Positions 16,131-26,025 of a DNA stretch of 64,000 bases are shown in pieces (position 1 is the first letter of the stretch; the number at the start of each line of letters is the position of its first letter). Position numbers and translations under genes: made by a program. The notes under the pieces were generated by a model, which worked only from the letters and a program-made list of their open reading frames with translations, was not told the DNA's origin and ran no database searches. Source of the DNA: Chloroflexota bacterium. GTDB taxonomy: Bacteria > Chloroflexota > Anaerolineae > Anaerolineales > Villigracilaceae. Location: assembly GCA_021795965.1 (NCBI GenBank), contig JAJYOU010000006.1, positions 1 through 64,000 of the forward strand. Reading direction: 5' to 3'.

Positions 16131-17957
16131 ATGAAACCCACCCTTCCTCGCCTGGCAGTTATCTTTCTCATCCTGACCTTTATCAGCGCCTGTAATCCGT
16201 CTTCGCTCGATCAAACCCGTAAAACTGACGAACCGCTGCCTGCAACTCGATCTCCCTCACCTTCTCCATCAGCACGCCTGACCTCCACGATCACACCCAC
16301 ACCGGCCCCAAATAAAACTGCGCAGGTCTTCATTCTTTCCATGGATGATAACGGCTACGACCATTTATTTGCCTATTCGCCTGAAAAATTACTTCCTGTT
16401 CGTCTGACGAATGGACTCTGGGATGATGTCTCGCCAGCCATCAGTGCTGACGGCAGCCAGATAGCTTTTGCATCCAATCGCAATGCATACTGGGATTTAT
16501 ACACATTAAACCTGACCAACGGCAAAATCAGCAGGCTGACTGACACTCCAGAATTTGACGGCAGCCCTGCCTGGTCGCCAGATGGTCTATGGATTGCTTT
16601 TGAAACATTGTCTGGAAATCAATTAAATATTCATATTCTCTCTGTAAGCAACCCAACAAAAATTTTACCTCTGACAGGTGATCCGATTGCTTTTGACCAG
16701 CAGCCAAGCTGGTCTCCGCTTGGCAGGGAGATTGCCTTTGTTTCCAATCGAAGTGGTGACAATGAAATTTGGATTGCCGATCTGGACAAACCACTGGAAA
16801 ACCGTTTCAGCAAAATCAGTCAACTTCCCTTCAGCAAAAACACCCATCCAAAATGGTCTCCAGATGGCAGCCAGCTGGCGTGGGTGTCCCACGCAGATGG
16901 ACAGCCGGATCAGATTTATGTATGGGATAAAACCAAACCAGAACAATTGCCGCGCGTGCTGGCAACTGGCGATTGGCCAGTCTGGAATGCTTCCGGTAAT
17001 CAAATCGCCACACGGTTGACCGCACCCAACCAAAATTATCTGGTTGCCTATGCCATGGATGGAAAGTTAACTCTTCCGCCAACCCGTCTTGGCGAGCTTG
17101 CCGGTCTGGACTGGCACCTGGAGCATCTAACCAATTTAACCAATATTTTTCGTCAGAAGGCAAGTATTTCTCCAACCCCACTCAGACAGGTCGAGAATTC
17201 TCTCCCCAGTCCAAATGCCGGTCAGAGAGCCTCCATCATTAAACTACAGGATGTTGATGCTCCGCAACCTTACCTGCTGGATACGGTCAGTGAATCCTTT
17301 CAAGCGTTAAGAAAGCGGGTTATCAACGACACCGGTTGGGATGCGTTGGCAAGCCTCGAAAACGCGTTTGTGCCCATCACATCCAAACTCGATCCGGGCA
17401 GGGGACAGGATTGGCTTTACACCGGTCGCGCTTTTGCAATCAATCCACTCACCATCAATGCGAATTGGATGGCAGTCGAACGGGAAGACCTGGATGGCAA
17501 GACGTACTGGCGTATTTTCCTGCGCACTGTTGCCCAGGACGGCTCGCAGGGAGAGCCTCTCACCCTTCGCCCCTGGGATCTGACTTCCCGTTATGATATG
17601 GACCCAGCTCCCTATGACCAGGGTGGAAAATATTCCAGCGAGATTCCACCTGGTTACTGGGTGGATCTGACATCCCTGGCGCTTAAATATGGCTGGGAAC
17701 GAATTCCGGCTCTGGAAAACTGGCGCGCTTATTATGAAGGGGCGAGATTTAATGAATTCGTCTTGAGAGATGGATTGGATTGGACTACCGCCATGCTCCA
17801 GGTTTACCCCTGGGAGATCTTTATCACCCCAACCGCTATACCAACACCCACAAATACCGCCACCTCCACTCCGTGGTGGTACCATCCTTACTTATCGCCC
17901 ACTCCAACCATGACCGTGACGTTAACCAATCGTCCTACTTACACTCCCGCGCCATGA
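16131..17957 (+). CDS. TolB-like beta-propeller (PD40) lipoprotein
   Basis: The 608-residue protein has a lipoprotein signal (ISAC, Cys21) and a Ser/Thr/Pro linker. At least four PD40/WD40-like blades follow, each with a SPDG-type turn: SADGSQIAFASNRN, SPDGLWIAFET, SPLGREIAFVSNRSGDNEIW and SPDGSQLAWVS. The middle and C-terminal part (about 370-570) is not recognised, and the last 40 residues are a Thr/Pro-rich tail with WWYHPY. It is probably an exposed binding or scaffold protein. ATG 16131 is preferred over an upstream TTG because it gives the proper signal. Its stop overlaps the next ATG (ATGA), implying coupling to the M23 gene. Confidence 0.78.
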   Translation: MKPTLPRLAVIFLILTFISACNPSSLDQTRKTDEPLPATRSPSPSPSARLTSTITPTPAPNKTAQVFILSMDDNGYDHLFAYSPEKLLPVRLTNGLWDDVSPAISADGSQIAFASNRNAYWDLYTLNLTNGKISRLTDTPEFDGSPAWSPDGLWIAFETLSGNQLNIHILSVSNPTKILPLTGDPIAFDQQPSWSPLGREIAFVSNRSGDNEIWIADLDKPLENRFSKISQLPFSKNTHPKWSPDGSQLAWVSHADGQPDQIYVWDKTKPEQLPRVLATGDWPVWNASGNQIATRLTAPNQNYLVAYAMDGKLTLPPTRLGELAGLDWHLEHLTNLTNIFRQKASISPTPLRQVENSLPSPNAGQRASIIKLQDVDAPQPYLLDTVSESFQALRKRVINDTGWDALASLENAFVPITSKLDPGRGQDWLYTGRAFAINPLTINANWMAVEREDLDGKTYWRIFLRTVAQDGSQGEPLTLRPWDLTSRYDMDPAPYDQGGKYSSEIPPGYWVDLTSLALKYGWERIPALENWRAYYEGARFNEFVLRDGLDWTTAMLQVYPWEIFITPTAIPTPTNTATSTPWWYHPYLSPTPTMTVTLTNRPTYTPAP

Positions 17958-19066
17958 GAAAATTTTTGGTTTTATTCTGGCTTATTGCCTGGACACTATC
18001 TGGCTGTGGTGCCGATTTGGAAAATAAACAAACCGGGAAACCTCTGAATGATATCCATGAGCCGGTTCGAAATATTTTGCCTCTTGCCACGGTTCCTCCC
18101 CAAAACGAAATCGCTTGTCCAAATGCGGATTGTGTCGCACCGCGACAAGACTCTAATAATAATCTTCCCATCAGGTTGAGTTTACCAACCCCTGGGAAGG
18201 AACCGGTTTCAGTCTGGCGACCACCTCAGTATCCCGTCCCACTCGCCAGGGGCAAATTTGACCATTTTTACTTCGCCAGGCCTATCGCAGCAGATGTGAT
18301 CAACTGGCCTGTCGCAAATTATCGTTATGGAGGGACCGAGTTAAGCCCTGGAATCACCCATACCGGGGTGGATATACCCGCAAACGAAGGAACCCCGGTC
18401 TTGGCTGCTGGACCAGGCGTTGTAACCTGGGCAGGTTGGGGTCTTTTCAGCAGTTCCCCCGGGAACGTCAAGGACCCATATGGTATTGCTATCGCCATCC
18501 GGCATGATTTTGGTTATCATGGGACAAATCTCTTTACCGTCTATGCGCACCTTTCTGCCACCTGCGTTTCAGTTGGACAAAGGGTCAATACCGGTGAGAA
18601 GATTGGAGAGGTGGGAGATACAGGCTTCACAACCGGAGCTCATCTTCATTTCGAACTTCGTTACGGAAAAGATTCTTATTTTTACACTCGAAACCCCGAG
18701 CTTTGGCTCGCACCACCCCAAGGTTGGGGTGTGCTGGCTGGACGTGTGATGTCACTCGATAAATCTCTGGCGACAAGCAAGGTCGTGTACATTCGTTCCT
18801 TGGAAACAAACCAGCAATGGATGGTCAATACCTACGGTCCTGAGGCGGTGAACTCTGATGATAATTATGGTGAAAATATGGTTATCAGTGACCTTCCGGC
18901 TGGTCAGTATGAAATCAAAATATCCGTTTCTCCTCCCAAAATTGATATTACCCAAATCACGGTTCGTCCCGGGCAGGTTTCATTTTTTGTTTATCGTGAT
19001 AAATTCGGTTTTCTCAGCGTCGATCCAGACTCAAATACACTGCCCGTACTGACCAATAAGCACTGA
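17954..19066 (+). CDS. LytM/M23-family peptidase lipoprotein
   Basis: The 370-residue protein has a clean lipoprotein signal (LSGC, Cys18) and a complete M23 domain: THTGVDIPANEG, VYAHLSAT and GAHLHFELRYG, with all zinc ligands. The C-terminal 100 residues form a separate beta domain resembling carboxypeptidase-regulatory/Cna-B-like folds (GRVMSLDKSLATSKVVYIRS, then LPAGQYEIKISV). It is expected to act on peptidoglycan at the cell surface. The ATG overlaps the preceding stop in ATGA. It is the second M23 gene within 3 kb, on the other side of the TolB-like gene. Confidence 0.85.
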   Translation: MRKFLVLFWLIAWTLSGCGADLENKQTGKPLNDIHEPVRNILPLATVPPQNEIACPNADCVAPRQDSNNNLPIRLSLPTPGKEPVSVWRPPQYPVPLARGKFDHFYFARPIAADVINWPVANYRYGGTELSPGITHTGVDIPANEGTPVLAAGPGVVTWAGWGLFSSSPGNVKDPYGIAIAIRHDFGYHGTNLFTVYAHLSATCVSVGQRVNTGEKIGEVGDTGFTTGAHLHFELRYGKDSYFYTRNPELWLAPPQGWGVLAGRVMSLDKSLATSKVVYIRSLETNQQWMVNTYGPEAVNSDDNYGENMVISDLPAGQYEIKISVSPPKIDITQITVRPGQVSFFVYRDKFGFLSVDPDSNTLPVLTNKH

Positions 19067-19114
19067 GTACCGATCAGGTAGTAAAGAATTTTTATAAAAG
19101 AGGTCATCAAGCCC

Positions 19115-19142
19115 TTGACGCACTGAACATTTGTGCTAGACT
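19115..19142 (+). promoter_or_regulatory. recA promoter with an embedded LexA-like box
   Basis: TTGACG (19115-19120) and TAGACT (19137-19142) have a 16-base spacer. Inside it, GAACATTTGTGC at 19125-19136 differs by one base from the GAAC-N4-GTTC consensus known for Gram-positive LexA/DinR. Binding there would block RNA polymerase. Confidence 0.5.
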
Positions 19143-19191
19143 ATGATAAACTTTTATCTTTTTAGTTCCCTCAATTTTTCTGGAGAATAAT

Positions 19192-20277
19192 ATGGCTCGT
19201 AAAACACAGGAACTCCTCCCAGCCGTACGTCAGGAAGACAGCGCTAAAAAAACTGTGCTGGACAAAGCTGTCAGCGATATCATTAAGCGCTATGGTGATG
19301 GTTCGATCATGCGCCTTGGCGAAGCACACAGCATGGTTGTAGATTCAATTCCGACCGGGTCACTCTCCCTCGACCTGGCATTGGGGGTTGGCGGTATTCC
19401 ACGTGGACGCATCACTGAAATCTATGGTCCCGAATCTTCCGGGAAAACCACCATCTGTCAGCATATCGTGGCAGAAGCTCAAAAATTAGGGGGCACTGCC
19501 GCCTATATTGACATGGAACACGCCCTCGACCCAGCCTACGCAGCCAGGTGCGGCGTGGATATTGATAACCTGCTGGTTTCACAGCCGGATACCGGCGAAC
19601 AGGCTCTTGAAATTACCGAGACGCTCGTTCGCTCGGGAGCGGTGGATATCGTGGTGGTGGACTCTGTCGCTGCGCTCGTACCCCGCGCAGAACTTGAAGG
19701 AGACATGGGAGATGCTACCATGGGCGTCCAGGCCCGTTTGATGTCACAGGCTCTGCGAAAGCTTTCTGGTGCCATTAACCAGACCAAAACCTGTGTCATT
19801 TTTACCAACCAGTTACGTCAGAAAATTGGCGTCATGTTTGGGAACCCTGAAACCACAACAGGGGGTCAGGCTCTCAAGTTTTATGCATCAGTTCGCCTGG
19901 ATGTGCGTCGGATCCAGGCCATCAAACTGGGCGAAGAAGTCATTGGTAATCGAACCCGCGTCAGGGTCGTCAAGAATAAAGTGGCTCCTCCTTTTCGCAC
20001 TGCCGAATTTGACATCATGTTCAACGAAGGAATTTCCAAATCAGGCGACATGCTCGACCTCGCCACCAAGCTGGAAATCATCACCAAACGCGGGGCATTC
20101 TTCTCGTACGGCGATATTCGCATCGGTCAAGGACGTGAAAATTCCAAAGAATATTTGCGCCTGAACCCTGATCTTTCAAATGAGATTGAATCCGTCATTC
20201 GTCAAAAAGCACTTGGCGGCGATCTAATTCTTCCGATTGATACCTCCGGGGATGACAATGCCGAGGTTGAAGATTAA
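19192..20277 (+). CDS. recA: Recombinase A
   Basis: The 361-residue protein is a full-length RecA: Walker [10 protein letters not shown], the [13 protein letters not shown] segment, the [13 protein letters not shown] Walker B region, the LMSQALRKL loop and the [19 protein letters not shown] sequence. It polymerises on single-stranded DNA to drive homologous recombination and stimulates LexA self-cleavage. No intein is present. The start has GGAG nine bases upstream. The C-terminus is acidic ([10 protein letters not shown]). A LexA-like box in the promoter suggests SOS control. Its 3' end overlaps the next gene by about 20 bases. Confidence 0.98.
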   Translation: MARKTQELLPAVRQEDSAKKTVLDKAVSDIIKRYGDGSIMRLGEAHSMVVDSIPTGSLSLDLALGVGGIPRGRITEIYGPESSGKTTICQHIVAEAQKLGGTAAYIDMEHALDPAYAARCGVDIDNLLVSQPDTGEQALEITETLVRSGAVDIVVVDSVAALVPRAELEGDMGDATMGVQARLMSQALRKLSGAINQTKTCVIFTNQLRQKIGVMFGNPETTTGGQALKFYASVRLDVRRIQAIKLGEEVIGNRTRVRVVKNKVAPPFRTAEFDIMFNEGISKSGDMLDLATKLEIITKRGAFFSYGDIRIGQGRENSKEYLRLNPDLSNEIESVIRQKALGGDLILPIDTSGDDNAEVED

Positions 20278-20944
20278 TCAACTCCACGCGGGTAAGTCCA
20301 GGAGTGTTGCAAAATACGCAACACGATTTTTGTGCTGCGTATTTTTATTTTCATTGCTCCTGAGCGCCTGCAGTGCAGCACCCAGCCCGACCCCTTTTAT
20401 TGCCCCGCGCAGTATCAGGATTGCACCGTCGGAAACCCTCAGTCCAGTCAACCCAACCGTCTCAGTCGCAGGCAACCCTTCCGTTTCGCCAGGGGTCACA
20501 CCCGGCTCGAGTTTGCAAAACCTGCTAACACTCCCGCCAAACCCAGAAATCACGCTGACTGCAGCGGCGCCATCTGCCACAGCCACCGGTTCAAACCGCT
20601 TGCCCTGCTCAGATGCTTTGATTTACATCGATGATCTAACTTATCGGGATGGGACGATTGTAGGACCGGGTCAGCCAATCGAAAAACAATGGAAAGTGAA
20701 AAACAATGGTTCCTGTGATTGGGATGAGCGCTACAAGTTTAAACTCTCCCCTGGCGACCTTGCCCTGGGTGCCCCGCAAGAAATTGCTCTGACCCCAACC
20801 CTTGCGGATACACTGGCTGTCATCACCATTAATTTTATCGCCCCGCTCGAACCGGGAAATTATCGCACCAGCTGGCGGGCATACAATGCCGAAGGAGTGG
20901 CTTTTGGTGATGCGCTGACCATGGATATTAACGTCAGCCAATAA
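20258..20944 (+). CDS. Lipoprotein with one NBR1-like Ig domain
   Basis: The 228-residue product has a basic n-region, hydrophobic [10 protein letters not shown], lipobox LSAC, a Ser/Thr/Pro linker and one NBR1-like four-tryptophan domain (about 115-228: [15 protein letters not shown], later YRTSWRAYN). It is related to the protein at 2352. The start is uncertain: ATG 20258 follows GGGG by four bases and overlaps recA by 20 bases; ATG 20252 and a TTG at 20330 are alternatives. Two mutually exclusive hairpins lie within the signal-peptide coding region, so expression may depend on read-through from recA. Confidence 0.75.
   Translation: MPRLKINQLHAGKSRSVAKYATRFLCCVFLFSLLLSACSAAPSPTPFIAPRSIRIAPSETLSPVNPTVSVAGNPSVSPGVTPGSSLQNLLTLPPNPEITLTAAAPSATATGSNRLPCSDALIYIDDLTYRDGTIVGPGQPIEKQWKVKNNGSCDWDERYKFKLSPGDLALGAPQEIALTPTLADTLAVITINFIAPLEPGNYRTSWRAYNAEGVAFGDALTMDINVSQ
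20304..20351 (+). promoter_or_regulatory. Two overlapping, mutually exclusive hairpins after recA
   Basis: Hairpin A pairs GTGTTGC (20304-20310) with GCAACAC (20318-20324), followed by GATTTTT. Hairpin B pairs AAAATACGCA (20311-20320) with TGCGTATTTT (20336-20345), extended by CAC/GTG past one mismatch and followed by a U-rich stretch. They share 20318-20324, so only one can form. This is the layout of an attenuator, or two overlapping recA terminators. Confidence 0.5.
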
Positions 20945-21029
20945 TCTTTTCACGGCGACTTTTTTCATTGAAAGCCCTTCCAAGGGAATATTGTTCACAA
21001 ATTAATAAAACCGTTGCTTTAGTTCTTGA

Positions 21030-22220
<1,191 letters not shown>

Positions 22221-22238
22221 AAGAAAGCAGGAATCAAT

Positions 22239-23066
22239 ATGAATTTCTTTAATGCAGTCATCCTGGGGATTATCCAGGGTCTCACCGAGTTCATCCCGGT
22301 TTCCTCTACAGCCCATTTGCTCATTGCTGAATACTTGATGAAAATTCCAGCAGATACCGCCAGCCTGGCTTTCAGTGTCATTATCCAGCTCGGAACCACC
22401 CTGGCGCTGGTCCTGTATTTTTGGAAGGACCTCGTTGCCATTTTCATGGAAACTCTGACCCATCTCAAAGGGCTTGGAAATTTCAAGGGACTTCCCGAAA
22501 ACGCCAAGCTGGGCTGGTATATTATCATTGCCACCATCCCGGCGCTCCTGGCAGGATATTTCTTCAAAAAGCTGGTGGATGTGCTCTACACCCAGCAGTT
22601 GATCGAAGCTTCCATCCGGTTGTTCTCAGCAGCCATCCTGATGGCGTTGGCAGAATTTTTCGCATCGCGCAAGCGCAAGCTGGATTCAATGAACTGGTTG
22701 GATGCCCTGATCATCGGCATCATGCAAATCATTGCCGTCCTGCCGGGTGCATCCCGCAGCGCAACCACCATCAGCGGCGGTTTGTTGAGAGGGTTTGACC
22801 GTCCATCAGCTGCCCGTTTCTCCTTCCTGATGTCTGTTCCAGTCATGATTGCGGCTGGCGCTTACGAAATGTTGGATGTTCTCAAGCTGCCCAATCTCAA
22901 TCAGCTGATCCCGCTTGTTCTGACAGGTTTTGTGTTTGCCGCAATTGTCGGCTGGTTTTCAATTCGCTGGCTGCTGGCATACCTCAATAAAAATTCGCTC
23001 TATGCTTTCGTGATTTATTGTGCTGCTGCAGGTTTCATTTGCCTTGGTCTCCAGTTTATTAAATAA
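22239..23066 (+). CDS. uppP: Undecaprenyl-diphosphatase
   Basis: The 275-residue polytopic membrane enzyme carries the two BacA/UppP signatures: QGLTEFIPVSSTAHLLI at residues 13-29 (with the Q/ExxxE acidic motif) and PGASRSATTISGGLLRGF near residue 170. It dephosphorylates undecaprenyl diphosphate to recycle the carrier lipid for cell-wall synthesis. GCAGGA precedes the ATG. It lies 18 bases after tgt and is probably cotranscribed. Confidence 0.96.
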   Translation: MNFFNAVILGIIQGLTEFIPVSSTAHLLIAEYLMKIPADTASLAFSVIIQLGTTLALVLYFWKDLVAIFMETLTHLKGLGNFKGLPENAKLGWYIIIATIPALLAGYFFKKLVDVLYTQQLIEASIRLFSAAILMALAEFFASRKRKLDSMNWLDALIIGIMQIIAVLPGASRSATTISGGLLRGFDRPSAARFSFLMSVPVMIAAGAYEMLDVLKLPNLNQLIPLVLTGFVFAAIVGWFSIRWLLAYLNKNSLYAFVIYCAAAGFICLGLQFIK

Positions 23067-23097
23067 TTTTTTGGTGCTTGCAGAGGCGTGAACTGCG

Positions 23098-23103
23098 TAA
23101 AAT
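23098..23103 (+). promoter_or_regulatory. Putative leaderless -10 element for the small PBP-like lipoprotein gene
   Basis: TAAAAT ends 6 bases before the ATG at 23110, in a 43-base gap with no Shine-Dalgarno sequence and no clear -35. Confidence 0.35.
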
Positions 23104-23109
23104 TGAACC

Positions 23110-23748
23110 ATGAAAAAAGTCATCTTGCTGATGATCCTGGCGTTAAGTACAGCCTGCTCGCCCCCGGTTACTCTTCAATCCACGCCAGAGGCGATCAGGA
23201 TTTTTGCATCCGATATTACCCAACCCTGGCTGCAGACCTCCTATGATTGCGCGCGAACGCTGCAGATTGTCCTCTACCGGGCTGATAGCCCAGCTGAAGC
23301 GCAAATCAATATCCGGCTGGGTGAACCACAATCGCTAAATTCACTGGCTTTTCAGATTGGTCAGGATGACTTGTTGGTGGTGACCAATCCACAAAACCCG
23401 GCAAAAAATCTCAGCCCGGCGCAGGTTCGGAAAATTTTCTCTCAAACCTCTGACGAGGAAACCCTCGTCTGGGTATTTGCACCCGAATCAGATGTTCAAG
23501 AAATTTTTTCCCGGGAAGTTCTGCAGGATTCGCGCGTGACTTCCCTCGCCAGGCTTGCGCTCAGTCCCGAGCAAATGCAGGCTGCCATCGGAAAGGATCA
23601 AAATTCGGTTGGAATTTTGACCAGGCACTGGTTGACCAACTCCCAACAGGTTGTCTTTTCCATCGATAACATCCCTGTTTTGGCATTGACACCGTCTGAG
23701 CCGGTTGGGGCGATCAAAAATTTGATCGCCTGCTTACAAAAGAAATAA
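23110..23748 (+). CDS. Small PstS-like (phosphate-binding superfamily) lipoprotein
   Basis: The 212-residue protein has a lipoprotein signal ending at Cys16 (STAC). The segment DLLVVTNPQNPAKNLSPAQVRKIFSQT resembles the AVIVNPENPVNQLTLQQLSDIYSG part of PstS encoded at 49851, so it belongs to the PBP-like phosphate-binding superfamily. It is about 80 residues shorter than PstS and lacks its N-terminal GSDT and GGGSGTG anion-binding loops, so phosphate binding is doubtful. It may be a sensor or have another ligand. It lies between uppP and an acyl-CoA ligase, without transporter genes. Confidence 0.65.
   Translation: MKKVILLMILALSTACSPPVTLQSTPEAIRIFASDITQPWLQTSYDCARTLQIVLYRADSPAEAQINIRLGEPQSLNSLAFQIGQDDLLVVTNPQNPAKNLSPAQVRKIFSQTSDEETLVWVFAPESDVQEIFSREVLQDSRVTSLARLALSPEQMQAAIGKDQNSVGILTRHWLTNSQQVVFSIDNIPVLALTPSEPVGAIKNLIACLQKK
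23709..23730 (+). repeat. Perfect inverted repeat at the end of the PBP-like lipoprotein gene
   Basis: GGCGATCAAA (23709-23718) and TTTGATCGCC (23721-23730) flank two A residues within the last coding codons. No T run follows, so it is not a standard terminator; it may stabilise the mRNA 3' end. Confidence 0.4.
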
Positions 23749-23843
23749 AACCAGTCAAACACCAGACCGATGGATTGCTGGCTCGTTTTTTGGAAATTGG
23801 TTATCGCTATATTCGATGAAGAATAACCACTTAGGAGCTGAAG

Positions 23844-25829
23844 ATGGGTAATTCTTTTGATTTTGGCGGGGAGATTGTCTGGCGCCCGACGAACGCCATC
23901 GTGGAACAAGCACGCCTGACCGGTTTTATGCATGCGAATAACATCCCAGATTATGACACTTTAATGAACCGCTCAGTCGCTGACGTGTCCTGGTTCACTG
24001 AAGCAGTCTTGGAATTTCTGGACATCCAGTTTTACCAACCCTATTCGCAGGTTGTCGACCTGAAGGATGGCATCCAGTTCCCCCGCTGGTGTGTGGACGG
24101 GAAAATGAACATCGTCCACAATTTGCTGGATAAATATGTCATCCAACAAAACAGGACCCAGCTCAATCAAAAAGCCCTGATGTGGGAAGGTGAAGGGGAC
24201 ATCCGGCGCAGCCTGACGTATCTCGAGCTTTACCACGCCACGAACAAGGCTGCCAACGCACTCCGCAGCCTCGGTATAGGCAAGGGCGATGGAGTTGGTT
24301 TGTATATGCCCATGACACCCGAAATTGTGATTGCCATGCTTGCAATCGCAAAAATTGGCGGCATAATCCTGCCGCTCTTCAGCGGGTATGGTGCAGGAGC
24401 AATCGTCAACCGGATGGAGGATGCGAAAGCACGAGTCCTCTTCACTGCTGATGGAATGCTGCGCGGCGGCAAGTATATCGAAATGAAAAAGGTTGCTGAC
24501 GAAGCTGCAGCCCAGCTGCCAGATCTGAAACACCTCGTGGTTTTACAGCGAACCGGTCAAAAAATCCAGATGACTCCTGGGCGCGATCACTGGTGGCATG
24601 AACTGGTTGACCAGCAGCCCCTCGAAGCCAGCACCGAAATCACCTCAGCAGAAGATGTTCTGATGCTGATATATACAAGCGGAACAACCGGAAAACCTAA
24701 AGGCGCCGTCCACACCCACTGCGGTTTCCCGGTCAAAGCAGCCCAGGACATGGCTTTTGGCACGGATGTCCGCCGGGGCGACGTCATTTATTGGATGACC
24801 GATATGGGTTGGATGATGGGTCCGTGGCTGGTGTTCGGTTCGCTTCTGCTGGGTGCCACGATGTTCATGTATGATGGCGCCCCTGACTACCCTGGACCCG
24901 AATGTTTATGGAAACTGGTTGAAGAAAACAGGATCAACCAGCTCGGGATCTCGCCAACTTTGATCCGCACCCTCATCCCGCATGGGGATGACATCCCCGC
25001 CCGTTACGATCTCACCTCGTTGAAATGTTTCGCCTCCACGGGTGAACCCTGGAACCCTACCCCCTGGATGTGGCTCTTCGAAAAAGTGGGCAAGAAAGCC
25101 CTGCCGATCATCAATTATTCGGGCGGAACGGAAATTTCCGGCGGTATCTTAATGGGCAACCCCCTCCTGCCGCTCAAACCCGGGGCATTTTCGGCTGCCT
25201 GCCCGGGGATGGATGCCGATGTTTTTGACGAAAACGGATCACCAGTCCGTGGACAGGTCGGCGAACTGGTCATTAAAGCTCCCTGGATTGGTATGACTCG
25301 CGGCTTCTGGAAAGATCCCTCGCGTTACCTTGAGACCTACTGGTCGCGCTGGAAGAATACCTGGGTCCACGGGGATTTTGCCGCCATCGATTCAGATGGT
25401 ATGTGGTATATCCTCGGCCGGTCGGATGACACTTTAAAAATCGCAGGGAAACGACTTGGACCCGCTGAAATCGAATCGGCCCTGGCAAACCATCCCTGGG
25501 TGGTGGAATCCGCCGCAATCGGTGTGCCGGATCCAATCAAGGGTACAGCCCTGGTGATTTTTTGCGTACCGCGGCATGCGGCTGGCTCCAACCAGGCTGG
25601 AAATTCAAATCCCGAGACGATCCGTCAGGAGCTGGTCCAGATGATTATCAAACAAATGGGGAAGCCGCTCGCACCAAAGGCGTTGTACTTTGTGACCGAC
25701 CTTCCGAAAACAAGGAATGCGAAGGTCATGCGCCGGATGATCCGGGCTGCCTACCTTGGTCTGGATCTGGGCGATACCAGTTCATTGGTCAATCCTGATG
25801 TCCTGGATGAAATCCGCCATGTCCATTGA
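23844..25829 (+). CDS. Acetyl-CoA synthetase-like AMP-forming acyl-CoA ligase
   Basis: The 661-residue enzyme has an ACAS-type N-terminal region (SWFTEAVLEFLDIQF), the AMP-binding P-loop YTSGTTGKPKGAVHTHCG near residue 276, STGEPWNPTPWMW with the Trp typical of acetate-size pockets, YSGGTEISGG, the hinge GRSDDTLKIAGKRLGPAEIE and the C-terminal catalytic Lys in TRNAKVMRR. It forms acyl-CoA from a short carboxylate, ATP and CoA through an acyl-adenylate. Acetate is the best guess; propionate or another short acid cannot be excluded. AGGAG precedes the ATG. Confidence 0.88.
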   Translation: MGNSFDFGGEIVWRPTNAIVEQARLTGFMHANNIPDYDTLMNRSVADVSWFTEAVLEFLDIQFYQPYSQVVDLKDGIQFPRWCVDGKMNIVHNLLDKYVIQQNRTQLNQKALMWEGEGDIRRSLTYLELYHATNKAANALRSLGIGKGDGVGLYMPMTPEIVIAMLAIAKIGGIILPLFSGYGAGAIVNRMEDAKARVLFTADGMLRGGKYIEMKKVADEAAAQLPDLKHLVVLQRTGQKIQMTPGRDHWWHELVDQQPLEASTEITSAEDVLMLIYTSGTTGKPKGAVHTHCGFPVKAAQDMAFGTDVRRGDVIYWMTDMGWMMGPWLVFGSLLLGATMFMYDGAPDYPGPECLWKLVEENRINQLGISPTLIRTLIPHGDDIPARYDLTSLKCFASTGEPWNPTPWMWLFEKVGKKALPIINYSGGTEISGGILMGNPLLPLKPGAFSAACPGMDADVFDENGSPVRGQVGELVIKAPWIGMTRGFWKDPSRYLETYWSRWKNTWVHGDFAAIDSDGMWYILGRSDDTLKIAGKRLGPAEIESALANHPWVVESAAIGVPDPIKGTALVIFCVPRHAAGSNQAGNSNPETIRQELVQMIIKQMGKPLAPKALYFVTDLPKTRNAKVMRRMIRAAYLGLDLGDTSSLVNPDVLDEIRHVH

Positions 25830-26025
25830 TAAGTTCGTGACCTGCCGCGAATATTAGGCAGGATATTCTTCAAAATGCGTTTAAAAACCGGGAGCACTGT
25901 CCGCTCAGGTACAGGTTGCGATTGCTCAGCGTCTTGCAGCAGGCTCCATCAGGTTGCCCATCTGCCAGTAAAAACTTAACCCGGGAATCCATCCACCAAT
26001 GCGGCAATAATTCAGAGGAGAATTT

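Noticed and set aside
25841-25862. CCTGCC/GGCAGG hairpin after the acyl-CoA ligase gene
   Set aside because: Only six pairs with a 10-base loop and no T run; too weak to call a terminator.
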